DNA of 64,000 bases from Comamonas sp. GB3 AK4-5 (GCF_041320665.1 NZ_CP166730.1:434001-498000); one strand, 5' to 3'; counted from the stretch's first letter, positions 46,556-54,164 are shown. The notes: generated by a model not told the origin, from the letters alone. A program made the numbers and translations.

Positions 46556-47227
46556 TTAGGCGAAGGTGGCCCAGTCGCGGGTCTCGGGGGTGTCCAGATG
46601 GTTCAGGGTGTTGAAGGTCTGCAGCATCAAGCGCTTGGGGCTGATGCTGAATTCCGTCACCGCGCTGTTGCGCAGGCGCATGTTCAGCGCAATGCAGGCC
46701 TCGGGTGTGGTGCCCAGCACCTGGCCGACGGCGGTGGAAATCGGCCCGCCGCTGCTGACCAGCAACACATTGCCGCCCGCATGCTGCTTGCGGATCTGCT
46801 CCAGCGCCTGGTGGATGCCGTCGGAGAACGCTTCCCAGCTGGGCATGCCCTGGGGGGTGATGACGCCGCTCATCCATTGGGCCAACGCATCGCACAGCAG
46901 GCGAAAGTGCAGGCGGTAGCGCTCGGGGGTGTCTGGTTTTTCCAGCGGCTCGGTGTGGATGCAGCGGATCAGCGCATGGCTGTCGTACTCATTGAGTGCG
47001 GGCAGCGCCGTGGCGGCGGGCAGGCCGGGTAGCTGGCGGGCAATGCCCTCCAGCGTCTGCGCATGGCGGTGCAGTGTGCCGGTGAACACGGCATCAAAGG
47101 ACTGCCCGTGCTCCTGCCAGTACTGGCCCAGGCGCTCGGCCTGCGCCATGCCGCGAGGGCTGAGCTGGTCATAGTTGTCGGCTCCAAAAGATGCCTGGCC
47201 GTGGCGTACGAGGTAGAGGGTTCCCAT
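46556..47227 (-). CDS. Histidine phosphatase family protein (second catalytic His missing)
   Basis: 223 residues. The N-terminus TLYLVRHGQASFGADNYDQLSPRG is the phosphoglycerate-mutase-like RHG motif with the phospho-accepting His. Conserved TGTLHRHAQT follows. Near the C-terminus, where the family has (S/T)HGG with the second catalytic His, this protein reads LLVSSGGPISTAVGQVLG, so that His appears to be Ser. A subset of the family shows this and activity is uncertain. Start ATG is followed by a hydrophobic strand typical of the fold. Divergent from the iron operon. Confidence 0.88.
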   Translation of the reverse strand: MGTLYLVRHGQASFGADNYDQLSPRGMAQAERLGQYWQEHGQSFDAVFTGTLHRHAQTLEGIARQLPGLPAATALPALNEYDSHALIRCIHTEPLEKPDTPERYRLHFRLLCDALAQWMSGVITPQGMPSWEAFSDGIHQALEQIRKQHAGGNVLLVSSGGPISTAVGQVLGTTPEACIALNMRLRNSAVTEFSISPKRLMLQTFNTLNHLDTPETRDWATFA

Positions 47228-47361
47228 GGGCGGATTGTTGGGCCGCGCAGGCGGGCTGCGCTGTCAACCCCGCGACCAGTTGGCGCTTGGGCGACAGCTG
47301 CTATCCCGCATGGCTTGTCTGGATTGCGCCGGCGCACAGTGCCACAGGCCGGGTTAAGATG

Positions 47362-47379
47362 ATTGAGAGCTATTCTCAT
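47362..47379 (+). promoter_or_regulatory. Probable Fur box
   Basis: ATTGAGAGCTATTCTCAT, with the inverted half-sites TGAGA and TCTCA five bases apart. It closely resembles proteobacterial Fur operators of the AATGAGAATTATTCTCATT type. It lies between the divergent phosphatase-like gene and fbpA, just upstream of an AT-rich TAAAACATAAC that could be a -10 region. Iron-dependent repression of the operon is the natural reading. Confidence 0.75.
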
Positions 47380-47389
47380 AAAACATAAC

Positions 47390-47480
47390 AGCACGCTCCG
47401 CCTCCAGACCGCCAGATGCCTTTTTTCTGCTATGCCGTAGAAAACCATCGCCCGTCTGGAGGCGGAGCGTGCTTTTTTTC
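47390..47480 (+). terminator. 20-bp hairpin with T-tract in the fbpA leader
   Basis: AGCACGCTCCGCCTCCAGAC (47390-47409) pairs perfectly with 47454-47473 across a 44-base loop and is followed by seven T. This is an intrinsic-terminator layout lying between the Fur box and fbpA. It could end a Fur-controlled small RNA of about 90 nt, or act as an attenuator within the fbpA leader. Confidence 0.7.
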
Positions 47481-47511
47481 TGTGTTCCCCTTTTCCCTTC
47501 TGGAGACTTTC

Positions 47512-48546
47512 ATGTTGCTACGTCCCTTGTTTGCCTTGGCCGCCGTGGCCAGCCTGTGTGCCCCCAGCCTGTCCGCCGCTGCGGCGCCCGAGGCGCTGAC
47601 GCTCTACACCACGCGCGAGCCGGCGCTGATTCAGCCGCTGCTGGCGGCTTTCACGGCCAAGACGCAGATCGAGGTGAAGACGGTGTTCGTCAAGGACGGC
47701 CTGCTGGAGCGCGTCAAGGCCGAGGGCGAACGCTCGCCCGCCGATGTGCTGATGACGGTGGACATCGGCAATCTGCTGGACCTGGTGGACGGCGGTATCA
47801 CCCAGCCGGTGAAGTCGGCCGCGCTGGAAGCCGCCATTCCCGCCCAGCTGCGCGACGCCGGCAACCAGTGGTTTGCCCTGTCCATGCGCGCCCGCGTGCT
47901 GTATGCCGAGAAGGATTTGAAAATCGGCACCTTCCGCTACGAAGACCTAGCCAGCCCCAAGTGGAAGGGCAAGGTCTGCAGCCGCGCCGGCCAGCACCCC
48001 TACAACACCGCGCTGATTGCCGCCATGATTGCCCACGACGGCGAGGCCAAGACCGAGCAGTGGCTCAAGGGCGTCAAGGCCAATCTGGCACGCAAGGCCA
48101 CCGGCGGCGACCGCGACGTGGCGCGCGACATCCTGGGCGGTATCTGCGATGTGGGCCTGGCCAACACCTATTACGTGGGCCATATGAAGGCCGCCAAGGA
48201 AGGCACGGACGCCCGCAAGTGGGGTGACGCCATCCAGGTGATCAAGCCCACCTTCGCCCCGGCCAAGAGCGGCACCCACATCAACATCAGCGGCGCCTCG
48301 GTGGCCAAGCATGCGCCCCACCGCGCGCAGGCCGTGCAACTGCTGGAGTTCCTGGTGTCCGAGCCGGCGCAAAACCTCTACGCCCAGGCCAACTACGAAC
48401 ACCCGGTGCGCAAGGGCGTGGCCCTGGACCCGGTGGTACAGCAAAGCATTGGTGCCATCCAGATCGATACGCTGCCCCTGGCCGAGATTGCCAAGTACCG
48501 CAAGCAGGCCAGCGCCTTGGTGGACAAGGTCGGCTTCGACAAGTGA
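47512..48546 (+). CDS. fbpA: Ferric iron ABC transporter, periplasmic binding protein
   Basis: 344 residues. Signal peptide (MLLRPLFALAAVASL to SAAAAP), then a transferrin-like bilobed binding domain: EALTLYTTREPALIQPLL, KTQIEVKTVFVKDGLLERV, FRYEDLASPKWKGKVCSRAGQHPYN and ICDVGLANTYYVGHM. The adjacent tyrosines (YY) are typical Fe3+ ligands. The start is the ATG with TGGAGA upstream; a longer in-frame extension runs through the leader hairpin and is rejected. With fbpB and fbpC it forms a Fe3+ importer, and a Fur box precedes it. Repeats lie between fbpA and fbpB. Confidence 0.93.
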   Translation: MLLRPLFALAAVASLCAPSLSAAAAPEALTLYTTREPALIQPLLAAFTAKTQIEVKTVFVKDGLLERVKAEGERSPADVLMTVDIGNLLDLVDGGITQPVKSAALEAAIPAQLRDAGNQWFALSMRARVLYAEKDLKIGTFRYEDLASPKWKGKVCSRAGQHPYNTALIAAMIAHDGEAKTEQWLKGVKANLARKATGGDRDVARDILGGICDVGLANTYYVGHMKAAKEGTDARKWGDAIQVIKPTFAPAKSGTHINISGASVAKHAPHRAQAVQLLEFLVSEPAQNLYAQANYEHPVRKGVALDPVVQQSIGAIQIDTLPLAEIAKYRKQASALVDKVGFDK

Positions 48547-48548
48547 CA

Positions 48549-48667
48549 CCCCCCTGAGTCGCTGACGCGCCTTCCCCCCGCTCTCGCATCACTTCGTGCT
48601 GCGGGCAGGGGGACGACAGCCTCGCTGCGGGGCGGCCCTTGCTCGCTGTCTCTGGCGGAAGGGGCCT
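48549..48667 (+). repeat. Dispersed repeat, copy H
   Basis: Begins CCCCCCTGAGTCGCTGA two or three bases after the fbpA stop and runs away from it. It contains CGCATCACTTCGTGCTGCGGGC and GCTGCGGGGCGGCCCTTGC, and ends in CTCTGGCGGAAGGGG. Confidence 0.88.
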
Positions 48668-48821
48668 GAGCAGGCGACTGAGGAGGAGCAAGGCTCCTGT
48701 GCTGGTGGGTCGGAATAGGCCCGCGTTAAGATGCCGCCCTTTCAGGGCCACGGCACTCGCGGGGTTCGGACTGCTGGAGTGTGCCGCAAAGGCGCAGTGG
48801 GCCTTGGGGCGCCAGCCACAA

Positions 48822-48915
48822 CGGCCAGACAGCGCTGCAGGCGCGGCGTCTCGCCCGCAGACAGTACGCCTGTACGGCAAGGGCGAGCAACAAAGCATGC
48901 AGCGCTGTCTGGACG
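48822..48915 (+). other. Structured three-stem hairpin element, copy 1
   Basis: Stem 1: CCAGACAGCGCTGCA (48825-48839) with its exact complement at 48898-48912, extendable to 18 pairs with one mismatch. Stem 2: CTCGCCC (48850-48856) with GGGCGAG (48881-48887). Stem 3: GTAC-GCCT-GTAC (48864-48875). The linkers GGCGCGGCGT, GCAGACA, GGCAA and CAACAAAGCA are identical in copy 2, while stems 1 and 3 differ by compensatory changes. Probably a structured RNA or a DNA hairpin element; no known family recognised. It lies in the same orientation as the fbp genes. Confidence 0.7.
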
Positions 48916-48997
48916 CCTCCAACCAGGGCGCCTGCGTTGAGTCAAGGTGGCGGGCGCATGCCTTCCCACTCCATTTCATGAAGAGATTTTTCTTTTA

Positions 48998-50647
48998 ATG
49001 TTTTCTGTGTTTCGTTCTGGGTTGCGGCCTGTGGGGGTGGTGTGGCAGGGGGCGAGTTGGTTGATCGCCCTGGGCGTGCTGGCGCCCGTGCTGTCCCTGG
49101 CCTGGCTGGCGCTGGGGGCGGACTGGGCGCATTGGCATGATTTGCTGCGCTATGTGCTGCCCGATGCGGCGGCCAATACGGCGCTGTTGCTGACGGGTGT
49201 GGGGCTGTTGGTGCTGGTGGTGGGCACGGGCTGTGCCTGGCTGGTCACGGCTTGTGATTTCCCCGGGCGGCGTTGGCTGCTGTGGGCGCTGCTGCTGCCG
49301 CTGGCCATGCCGGCCTATATCGTGGCTTTTGCCTACCTGGATGTGCTGCACCCCATAGGCCCGGTGCAGGGCGCGCTGCGCTGGCTGCTGGGTTATGACA
49401 GCCCGCGCCAATGGCGGCTGCCCGATCTGCGCTCCATGGGCGGCGCCATCTTTGTGCTGGGCTTCACGCTCTACCCCTATGTGTATATGACGGCGCGGGC
49501 CATGTTCATGACCCAGCCCGCCCATTTGCTGGAAGCGGCGCGCTCGCTGGGCGAGACGCGCTGGGGCGCTTTCTGGCGCGTGGCCCTGCCCATGGCGCGG
49601 CCGGCGCTGGCCGTGGGCCTGAGCTTGGCGCTGCTGGAGGCGTTGAACGACATCGGCGCCTCGGAATTCCTGGGCGTGCACACGCTCACCGTCTCCATCT
49701 ACACCACCTGGGTCACCCGCTCCGATCTGGCCGGTGCGGCCCAGATCGCCTGCGCCATGCTGCTGGCCGTGGTGGCCCTGGTCTGGCTGGAGCGACAGGG
49801 CCGCAGCCGCCAGCGCTTTGGCGCGGCCCAGCGCATGCGGCCCATACAGCCCAAGCGTCTGCCCGGTCCGCTGGGCTGGGCCCTGACGGCCCTGGTATCG
49901 CTGCCGGTGCTGATCGGCTTTGTGGCGCCCGCGGCCTATCTGCTGTGGGAAAGCGCCAAGCGCTTGCTGCAGGGCAGCGGCATCTCCTCCGCGTTGTGGG
50001 CCAGTTTGCTCAACACCCTGGGCCTGGCCCTGGGCGTGACGGTGCTGGCCGTGCTGGCCGGCCTGGTCGTGGTCTGGAGCACGCGCCAGGGCGTCAGCAC
50101 CCGGGCGCCGGTGCGCTGGCCGCTGCAGCTGGCCACGCTGGGCTATGCCGTGCCGGGCACGGTGCTGGCCATTGGCCTGCTGACGCCGGCGCTGGCGCTG
50201 GACGCCGGCCTGGCCCAGTTGTTCGGTGCCCAGGGCCTGCCGCTGCTGGGCTTTGGCGTGGTGCTGGTCGTGGCCTGCGTGATCCGCTTTCTGGCCATGC
50301 CCGTGGGCGGTCTGGATGCCGGCCTGGCCCGTATCCCGCCCACGCTGGAACAGGCCTCGCGTCTGCTGGGCGAAACCCCCTGGGGTACGCTGCGCCGTGT
50401 GCACCTGCCGCTGCTGCGACCGGCCCTGGCCACCAGCGCCATGCTGGTGTTTGTGGATGCCATGAAGGAGCTGCCCGCCACCTTGCTGCTGCGCCCGGCC
50501 GACTTTGACACCCTGGCCACCTGGCTGTATGCCGAGGCCGCGCGCGGCACCTATGAGGAGGGCGCCATCGCCGCCCTGTGCATTGTGCTGGCCGGCCTGG
50601 TGCCGGTGCTGTGGCTGGCGCGGGTCCAGCAACAGGAGGCAAAATAA
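48998..50647 (+). CDS. fbpB: Ferric iron ABC transporter, permease (fused halves)
   Basis: 549 residues, about 12 membrane helices, two binding-protein-dependent permease domains in one chain as in SfuB/FbpB. Both EAA loops, which contact the ATPase, are visible: EAARSLGETRWGAFWRVALP (about 180-200) and EQASRLLGETPWGTLRRVHLP (about 468-488). It forms the Fe3+ channel at the inner membrane. The start is ATG 48998, since an ATG 19 bases upstream leads only to a stop. The ribosome-binding site is weak. The operon continues with fbpC after 111 bases. Confidence 0.93.
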   Translation: MFSVFRSGLRPVGVVWQGASWLIALGVLAPVLSLAWLALGADWAHWHDLLRYVLPDAAANTALLLTGVGLLVLVVGTGCAWLVTACDFPGRRWLLWALLLPLAMPAYIVAFAYLDVLHPIGPVQGALRWLLGYDSPRQWRLPDLRSMGGAIFVLGFTLYPYVYMTARAMFMTQPAHLLEAARSLGETRWGAFWRVALPMARPALAVGLSLALLEALNDIGASEFLGVHTLTVSIYTTWVTRSDLAGAAQIACAMLLAVVALVWLERQGRSRQRFGAAQRMRPIQPKRLPGPLGWALTALVSLPVLIGFVAPAAYLLWESAKRLLQGSGISSALWASLLNTLGLALGVTVLAVLAGLVVVWSTRQGVSTRAPVRWPLQLATLGYAVPGTVLAIGLLTPALALDAGLAQLFGAQGLPLLGFGVVLVVACVIRFLAMPVGGLDAGLARIPPTLEQASRLLGETPWGTLRRVHLPLLRPALATSAMLVFVDAMKELPATLLLRPADFDTLATWLYAEAARGTYEEGAIAALCIVLAGLVPVLWLARVQQQEAK

Positions 50648-50758
50648 ATTGATAGCTGTTTACGCTGATACATCCTTGGCTTCAGGCCAGAATAATGCGC
50701 AATGCCAGCCACATAGCGCGCTGAATGCTCTGTTTTTTGCTATGACTGTGAAGCTGCC
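50648..50758. repeat. fbpB-fbpC spacer with a TTGATAGCTG-type repeat
   Basis: The stretch starting AAATTGATAGCTGTTTACGCT looks like a second class of intergenic repeat known to me from Comamonadaceae genomes, which often begins TTTGATAGCTGCTTGCGCT. Only one copy is convincing here; a fragment with GCTGCTATCAAAAAA lies next to the usp terminator. Assignment is tentative. Confidence 0.35.
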
Positions 50759-51412
50759 ATGACCGCCGCCCTGCGCCTGGAGCGCCTGCATCTGGCCTAT
50801 GCCACCCCCCAGGGCCTGCACAGCGTGGTGCAGAATTTTGATCTGCAAGTGCCTGCCGGCCAGATCGCCAGCCTGCTGGGCCCATCGGGCTGCGGCAAGA
50901 CCTCGGTGCTGCGCGCCATTGCCGGCTTCGAGCCGGTGCAAAGCGGTGCCATCTGGCTGGGCGAACGCCTGCTCTCCGGCCCCGGCGTGCAGCTGCCGCC
51001 CGAGCAGCGCCAGGTGGGCATGGTGTTTCAGGAATACGGCCTGTTTCCGCATCTGACGGCGGCAGACAACGTGGGCTTTGGCCTGCGCCGCATGGAGGGC
51101 GCCGCGCGTGCCCAGCGGGTGCAAGAGTTGCTGGCCGTGGTGGGCCTGGCCCAGGCCGGCGCACGCTACCCGCATGAGCTCTCCGGCGGCCAGCAGCAAC
51201 GCATTGCCCTGGCGCGGGCCCTGGCGCCGTCACCCGCCTTGCTGCTGCTGGACGAGCCCTTCTCCAACCTCGACGCCGCCACCCGCGAACGCCTGACGCA
51301 AGAAGTGCGCGACATTCTGCGCGCCGCCGGCCAGACCGCCGTGCTGGTCACCCACCATGCCCGCGAAGCGGAGACCATGGCAGATGAAATTTTTGAGATG
51401 ACACCCTCCTGA
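50759..51412 (+). CDS. fbpC: Ferric iron ABC transporter, ATP-binding protein (short)
   Basis: 217 residues. Complete nucleotide-binding domain: LLGPSGCGKTSVLRAIAG (Walker A), VFQEYGLFPHLT (Q-loop), LSGGQQQRIALARAL (signature), LLLLDEPFSNLD (Walker B) and LVTHHAREAETMAD (H-loop). FbpC and relatives are usually about 340-370 residues with a C-terminal TOBE-type regulatory domain, which is absent here. The protein stops just after the H-loop region at EMTPS, where the last codons and the TGA come from dispersed repeat copy I. The repeat may have replaced the C-terminal domain. Confidence 0.9.
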   Translation: MTAALRLERLHLAYATPQGLHSVVQNFDLQVPAGQIASLLGPSGCGKTSVLRAIAGFEPVQSGAIWLGERLLSGPGVQLPPEQRQVGMVFQEYGLFPHLTAADNVGFGLRRMEGAARAQRVQELLAVVGLAQAGARYPHELSGGQQQRIALARALAPSPALLLLDEPFSNLDAATRERLTQEVRDILRAAGQTAVLVTHHAREAETMADEIFEMTPS

Positions 51413-51520
51413 GTCGCTGCGCGCCTTCCCCCCGCTCTCGCATCGCAAAGCGATGCGGGCAGGAGGACGACACCAGCGCGGCGGGGCGGCCCTTGCGCGG
51501 TGTCTCTGGCGAATGGGGTC
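51403..51520 (+). repeat. Dispersed repeat, copy I
   Basis: Begins ACCCTCCTGAGTCGCTGCG; its TGA is the stop codon of fbpC. It contains the hairpin CGCATCGcaaagCGATGCG, the core GCGGCGGGGCGGCCCTTGC, and ends CTCTGGCGAATGGGGTC, closely like copy H. Confidence 0.88.
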
Positions 51521-51750
51521 TTGGCACGCGGCATGCTGTACCAGGGAACTGCTGTCTTTATGTCTGCCGGAGCGAGCGTGCCGCAGCACAGCGGGGCTTC
51601 GGGCCGGCACCCCAACGCCCAGACAGCGCTTCAGGCGCGGCGTCTCGCCCGCAGACAGTAGTCCTCTACGGCAAGGGCGAGCAACAAAGCATGAAGCGCT
51701 GTATGGGCGCCTCCAAACGACTCAACGACGCAACAACGCAATCGTAAAAA
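51413..51750. other. fbpC-phzF gap with two repeat elements
   Basis: 338 bases between convergent genes: dispersed repeat copy I, about 95 bases including GGAGCGAGCGTGCCGCAGC (related to the same position upstream of copy 1), then structured element copy 2, then about 40 bases before the phzF stop. No gene supported. Confidence 0.7.
51616..51709 (+). other. Structured three-stem hairpin element, copy 2
   Basis: Stem 1: CGCCCAGACAGCGCTTCA (51616-51633) with 51692-51709, 17 of 18 pairs. Stem 2: CTCGCCC (51644-51650) with GGGCGAG (51675-51681). Stem 3: GTAG-TCCT-CTAC (51658-51669). Relative to copy 1, a stem-1 pair changes T-A to G-C and a stem-3 pair G-C to C-G, while all four linkers are unchanged. 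Confidence 0.7.
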
Positions 51751-52704
51751 TTACAGCAGCACTTGGCCTTGGATACAGGTGACGGTGTGGCCACCGACCC
51801 AAAGCTGTCCTTGGTCATCTTCGCTGATGTGGACCTGACCATCGCGCCCCACGCAGCAGCCCTGCTGGGCCAAATAGGGCGCGCGCAGCAGGCCGCTGTC
51901 GCGCAACCACAAGCCCAGGCCGGCGTTCAGGCTGCCGGTGACGGGGTCTTCGTGCACGCCCACAGGGGCGGCAAAGCCGCGTACTTCCAGCTGTGGCCCA
52001 GTTGGTTCGCTGCTTGCACGCAAGCCGGTGGCAAAGGCGCGGGCCTCGCGGCTGCTGCGGCCTATCAGCGCTGGAGCCTCTTCGGTGGGGTACAGCGCAC
52101 ACACGCCGGCCTTGACGTTCAAGGCCTTGAGCCGGGCGTGGTCGGGTTCCAGGGCCAGCACGGTGTCCGGGCTGTCCAGCAGCACACCCATCCAGCGCGG
52201 GCCGTTGTCCAGCCAGGCAGCACTTTGTACCTGGCTCTCTGAGACGCCCAGGGCCTGGGCCACCTGGGCAAGCAGCGCTGGCTCTACCGCGCTGATGGCC
52301 GTGGCCGGTGCGGCAAAGGCCAGGCGCTCGCCAGCCGTATCGGCATGGCGGGTGATGGCCACCAGGCCCTTGGCGCATTCCTGCACGATCCGGTCCGCGC
52401 GCTGCGGCACGCCGCCCTGGGTCAGCCAGGCGTGGCAGCTGCCCAGCGTGGGGTGGCCGGCAAAGGGCAACTCCCCCCCGGGGGTAAAGATGCGCACGCG
52501 GTAATCCGCCCCACCGGCGTGGCCGGCCGCTGTGGGCGGCAGCACAAAGGTGGTCTCGGACAAATTGGTCCAGGCCGCAAAGGCCTGCATCTGCTCGTCA
52601 TCCAGGTCCGTGCCATCCAGCACCACGGCCAGCGGATTGCCGCGGTAGGGCACGGAGGTGAACACGTCCACGGTGGTAAAGGGGCGCTGGCGCAGGGTCG
52701 TCAT
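51751..52704 (-). CDS. PhzF family epimerase/isomerase
   Basis: 317 residues, two-domain diaminopimelate-epimerase-like fold. Motifs: FTTVDVFTSVPYRGNPLAVVL, LSETTFVLPP (Glu at the active-site position of PhzF), RIFTPGGELPFAGHPTLGS, and DPVTGSLNAGLGLWL in the second half. The family includes phenazine PhzF, but no other phenazine genes are present, so its substrate is unknown. Convergent with fbpC. Start at ATG 52704 after a purine-poor leader. Confidence 0.93.
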   Translation of the reverse strand: MTTLRQRPFTTVDVFTSVPYRGNPLAVVLDGTDLDDEQMQAFAAWTNLSETTFVLPPTAAGHAGGADYRVRIFTPGGELPFAGHPTLGSCHAWLTQGGVPQRADRIVQECAKGLVAITRHADTAGERLAFAAPATAISAVEPALLAQVAQALGVSESQVQSAAWLDNGPRWMGVLLDSPDTVLALEPDHARLKALNVKAGVCALYPTEEAPALIGRSSREARAFATGLRASSEPTGPQLEVRGFAAPVGVHEDPVTGSLNAGLGLWLRDSGLLRAPYLAQQGCCVGRDGQVHISEDDQGQLWVGGHTVTCIQGQVLL

Positions 52705-52736
52705 GGCAATTTCATCGGTGGTTGCAGTGCTGGGGC

Positions 52737-52790
52737 CTGCCCCTCACCCCACCCTCTCCCCAGAGGGGCGAGGGAGAAAAACCAGAGGGG
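52737..52790. repeat. CCCTCACCC-type dispersed repeat, copy 1
   Basis: CCCCTCACCCCACCCTCTCCC followed by CAGAGGGGCGAGGGAGAAAAACC. It forms a C-rich/G-rich hairpin (CCCTCTCCC with GGGCGAGGG) and recurs at 55343. It lies upstream of phzF, beside dispersed repeat copy J. Confidence 0.75.
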
Positions 52791-52867
52791 GCGCAGCGCA
52801 AGAATTTCTTTGCCGCAGAGCCCCTTTTGCCAGGGCCAGAGAGCTGCGGCTTGGCACCGTCTCTTTC

Positions 52868-52965
52868 GCCAGGGCAACGAGCAAGGGCCGCCCCGCAGCG
52901 AGGTTGCCGTCCCCCTCCGGCGCAAAGCGCCAGAGAGGGGTGAAGGCGCGCAGCGCCTCAGGGGG
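52868..52965 (-). repeat. Dispersed repeat, copy J
   Basis: Contains GAGCAAGGGCCGCCCCGCAGC and ends CGCAGCGCCTCAGGGGG. A second CTCAGGGGG follows at 52982-52990, overlapping the aminotransferase stop, so the gene end carries a partial extra copy and its TGA lies in that motif. Confidence 0.85.
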
Positions 52966-52982
52966 TGCCGTTAGTTCTCGTC

Positions 52983-54164
52983 TCAGGGGGTGTAGTTACG
53001 AATAGCGTCCGCCAGGGCCGCAACCCCCTTGGTGATCTGCTCGGGGGGCACGGTCACATAGGACAGGCGCAGGGTGTTGGTCTGCGGCTCCTGGGCGAAA
53101 AAGGGCGCGCCGGGCACAAAGGCCATGCCGCGTTCCACGGCCTTGGCCAGCAGGGCCTGGGCATCCATGCCCTGGGGCAGGGTGACCCACAGGAACATGC
53201 CACCCACGGGGCGGGTCCATTGCACGTCCAGGCCGGCCATTTCGCTTTCCAGGGCCATCAGCATCACATCGCGCTGGGCCTTGTACATGGCGCGGATGGT
53301 GGGCACATGGCGGTCCAGGAAACCGTCCTTGATGACCTCGGCCACCACGCGCTGGTTGAAGCTGGGGGTGTGCAGATCGGCCGCCTGCTTGGCCTGGGTC
53401 AGCTTGCCGTAGACGGACTGGGGCGCGACGATGAAACCAATGCGCAGGCCGGGGGCCAGCACCTTGGAGAATGAGCCCATATAGATCACGCCCTCGGGGT
53501 TGCGTGCGGCCAGCGGCAGGGCCGGCTCGCCCTCGTACCAGAGGTCGCCGTAGGGGTTGTCTTCGATCAGGGGAACGCCCAGTTCCTTGGCCTTTTCTAC
53601 CAGGGCCTGGCGGCGGGCCTCGCTCATGGTGCGGCCGGTGGGGTTCTGGAAGTTGGGCAGCACATAGGCCATGCGGGCCTTGTCGGCGCCCGTACCCACC
53701 TTGGCGGCGAAGTCGTCGACCAGCATGCCCTCGTCATCGCTGTCCACACCCACCGGCACCGGCTCCATGGGGGCAAAGGCCTGCAACGCGCCCAGGTAGG
53801 TGGGCTTTTCCACCAGCATGCGGCTGCCGGGGTCCAGAAAGACCTTGCCGATCAGGTCCAGCGCCTGCTGGCTGCCGGTGGTGATCAGCACCTGGTCGGG
53901 GTTCACATCCCAGGGCAGAAAGTCGGCCACAGCTTGGCGCAGCGCGGGAAGGCCTTCGGTGGTGGAGTACTGCAGGGCAGCGGCGCCGTCGCGCTGCATC
54001 ACGGCCTGGCAGGCCTCGCTGAAGGCGTCCAGCGGGAAGGCATGGGGCGAGGGCAGGCCACCGGCCATGCTGATGATGCCGGGGCGGTCGGTCAGCTTCA
54101 GGATTTCGCGGATCGCGGAGGAATTCATCTTGGCGGCACGTGCAGCCAGGGTCCAGTTCGTCAT
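52983..54164 (-). CDS. PLP-dependent aminotransferase (fold type I, LysN/2-aminoadipate type)
   Basis: 393 residues. Features: ISMAGGLPSPHAFPLDAF, ALQYSTTEGLPALRQAVADFL, TTGSQQALDLIGKVFLDPG, YVLPNFQNPTGRTMSEARR, EDNPYGDLWYEG and GSFSKVLAPGLRIGF, where the Lys binds pyridoxal phosphate. This is the class I/II group close to LysN, aromatic-acid and MocR-domain aminotransferases. The amino acid substrate is unknown. The C-terminal TP and stop derive from the CCCCTGAG motif of the repeat. Start ATG 54164. Confidence 0.93.
   Translation of the reverse strand: MTNWTLAARAAKMNSSAIREILKLTDRPGIISMAGGLPSPHAFPLDAFSEACQAVMQRDGAAALQYSTTEGLPALRQAVADFLPWDVNPDQVLITTGSQQALDLIGKVFLDPGSRMLVEKPTYLGALQAFAPMEPVPVGVDSDDEGMLVDDFAAKVGTGADKARMAYVLPNFQNPTGRTMSEARRQALVEKAKELGVPLIEDNPYGDLWYEGEPALPLAARNPEGVIYMGSFSKVLAPGLRIGFIVAPQSVYGKLTQAKQAADLHTPSFNQRVVAEVIKDGFLDRHVPTIRAMYKAQRDVMLMALESEMAGLDVQWTRPVGGMFLWVTLPQGMDAQALLAKAVERGMAFVPGAPFFAQEPQTNTLRLSYVTVPPEQITKGVAALADAIRNYTP

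Larger units (their letters stand above)
48547..48997. other. fbpA-fbpB spacer with two repeat elements
   Basis: 451 bases, unusually long for a spacer inside an ABC operon. It holds dispersed repeat copy H (48549-48667), about 150 bases of unrelated sequence, then the structured hairpin element (48822-48915). Small open frames here are translations of repeats and are not supported as genes. Confidence 0.7.

Noticed and set aside
47416..47511. Extended N-terminus of FbpA
   Set aside because: It would run through the leader hairpin and precede the signal peptide with 32 unrelated residues. ATG 47512 has a ribosome-binding site and a normal signal peptide.
48639..48998. Short frames in the fbpA-fbpB spacer and the similar ones at 51453-51782
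   Set aside because: They translate the structured element. Both copies give GVSPADS-like peptides, but the differences between copies keep DNA/RNA pairing rather than codons, so a structured element explains them better.
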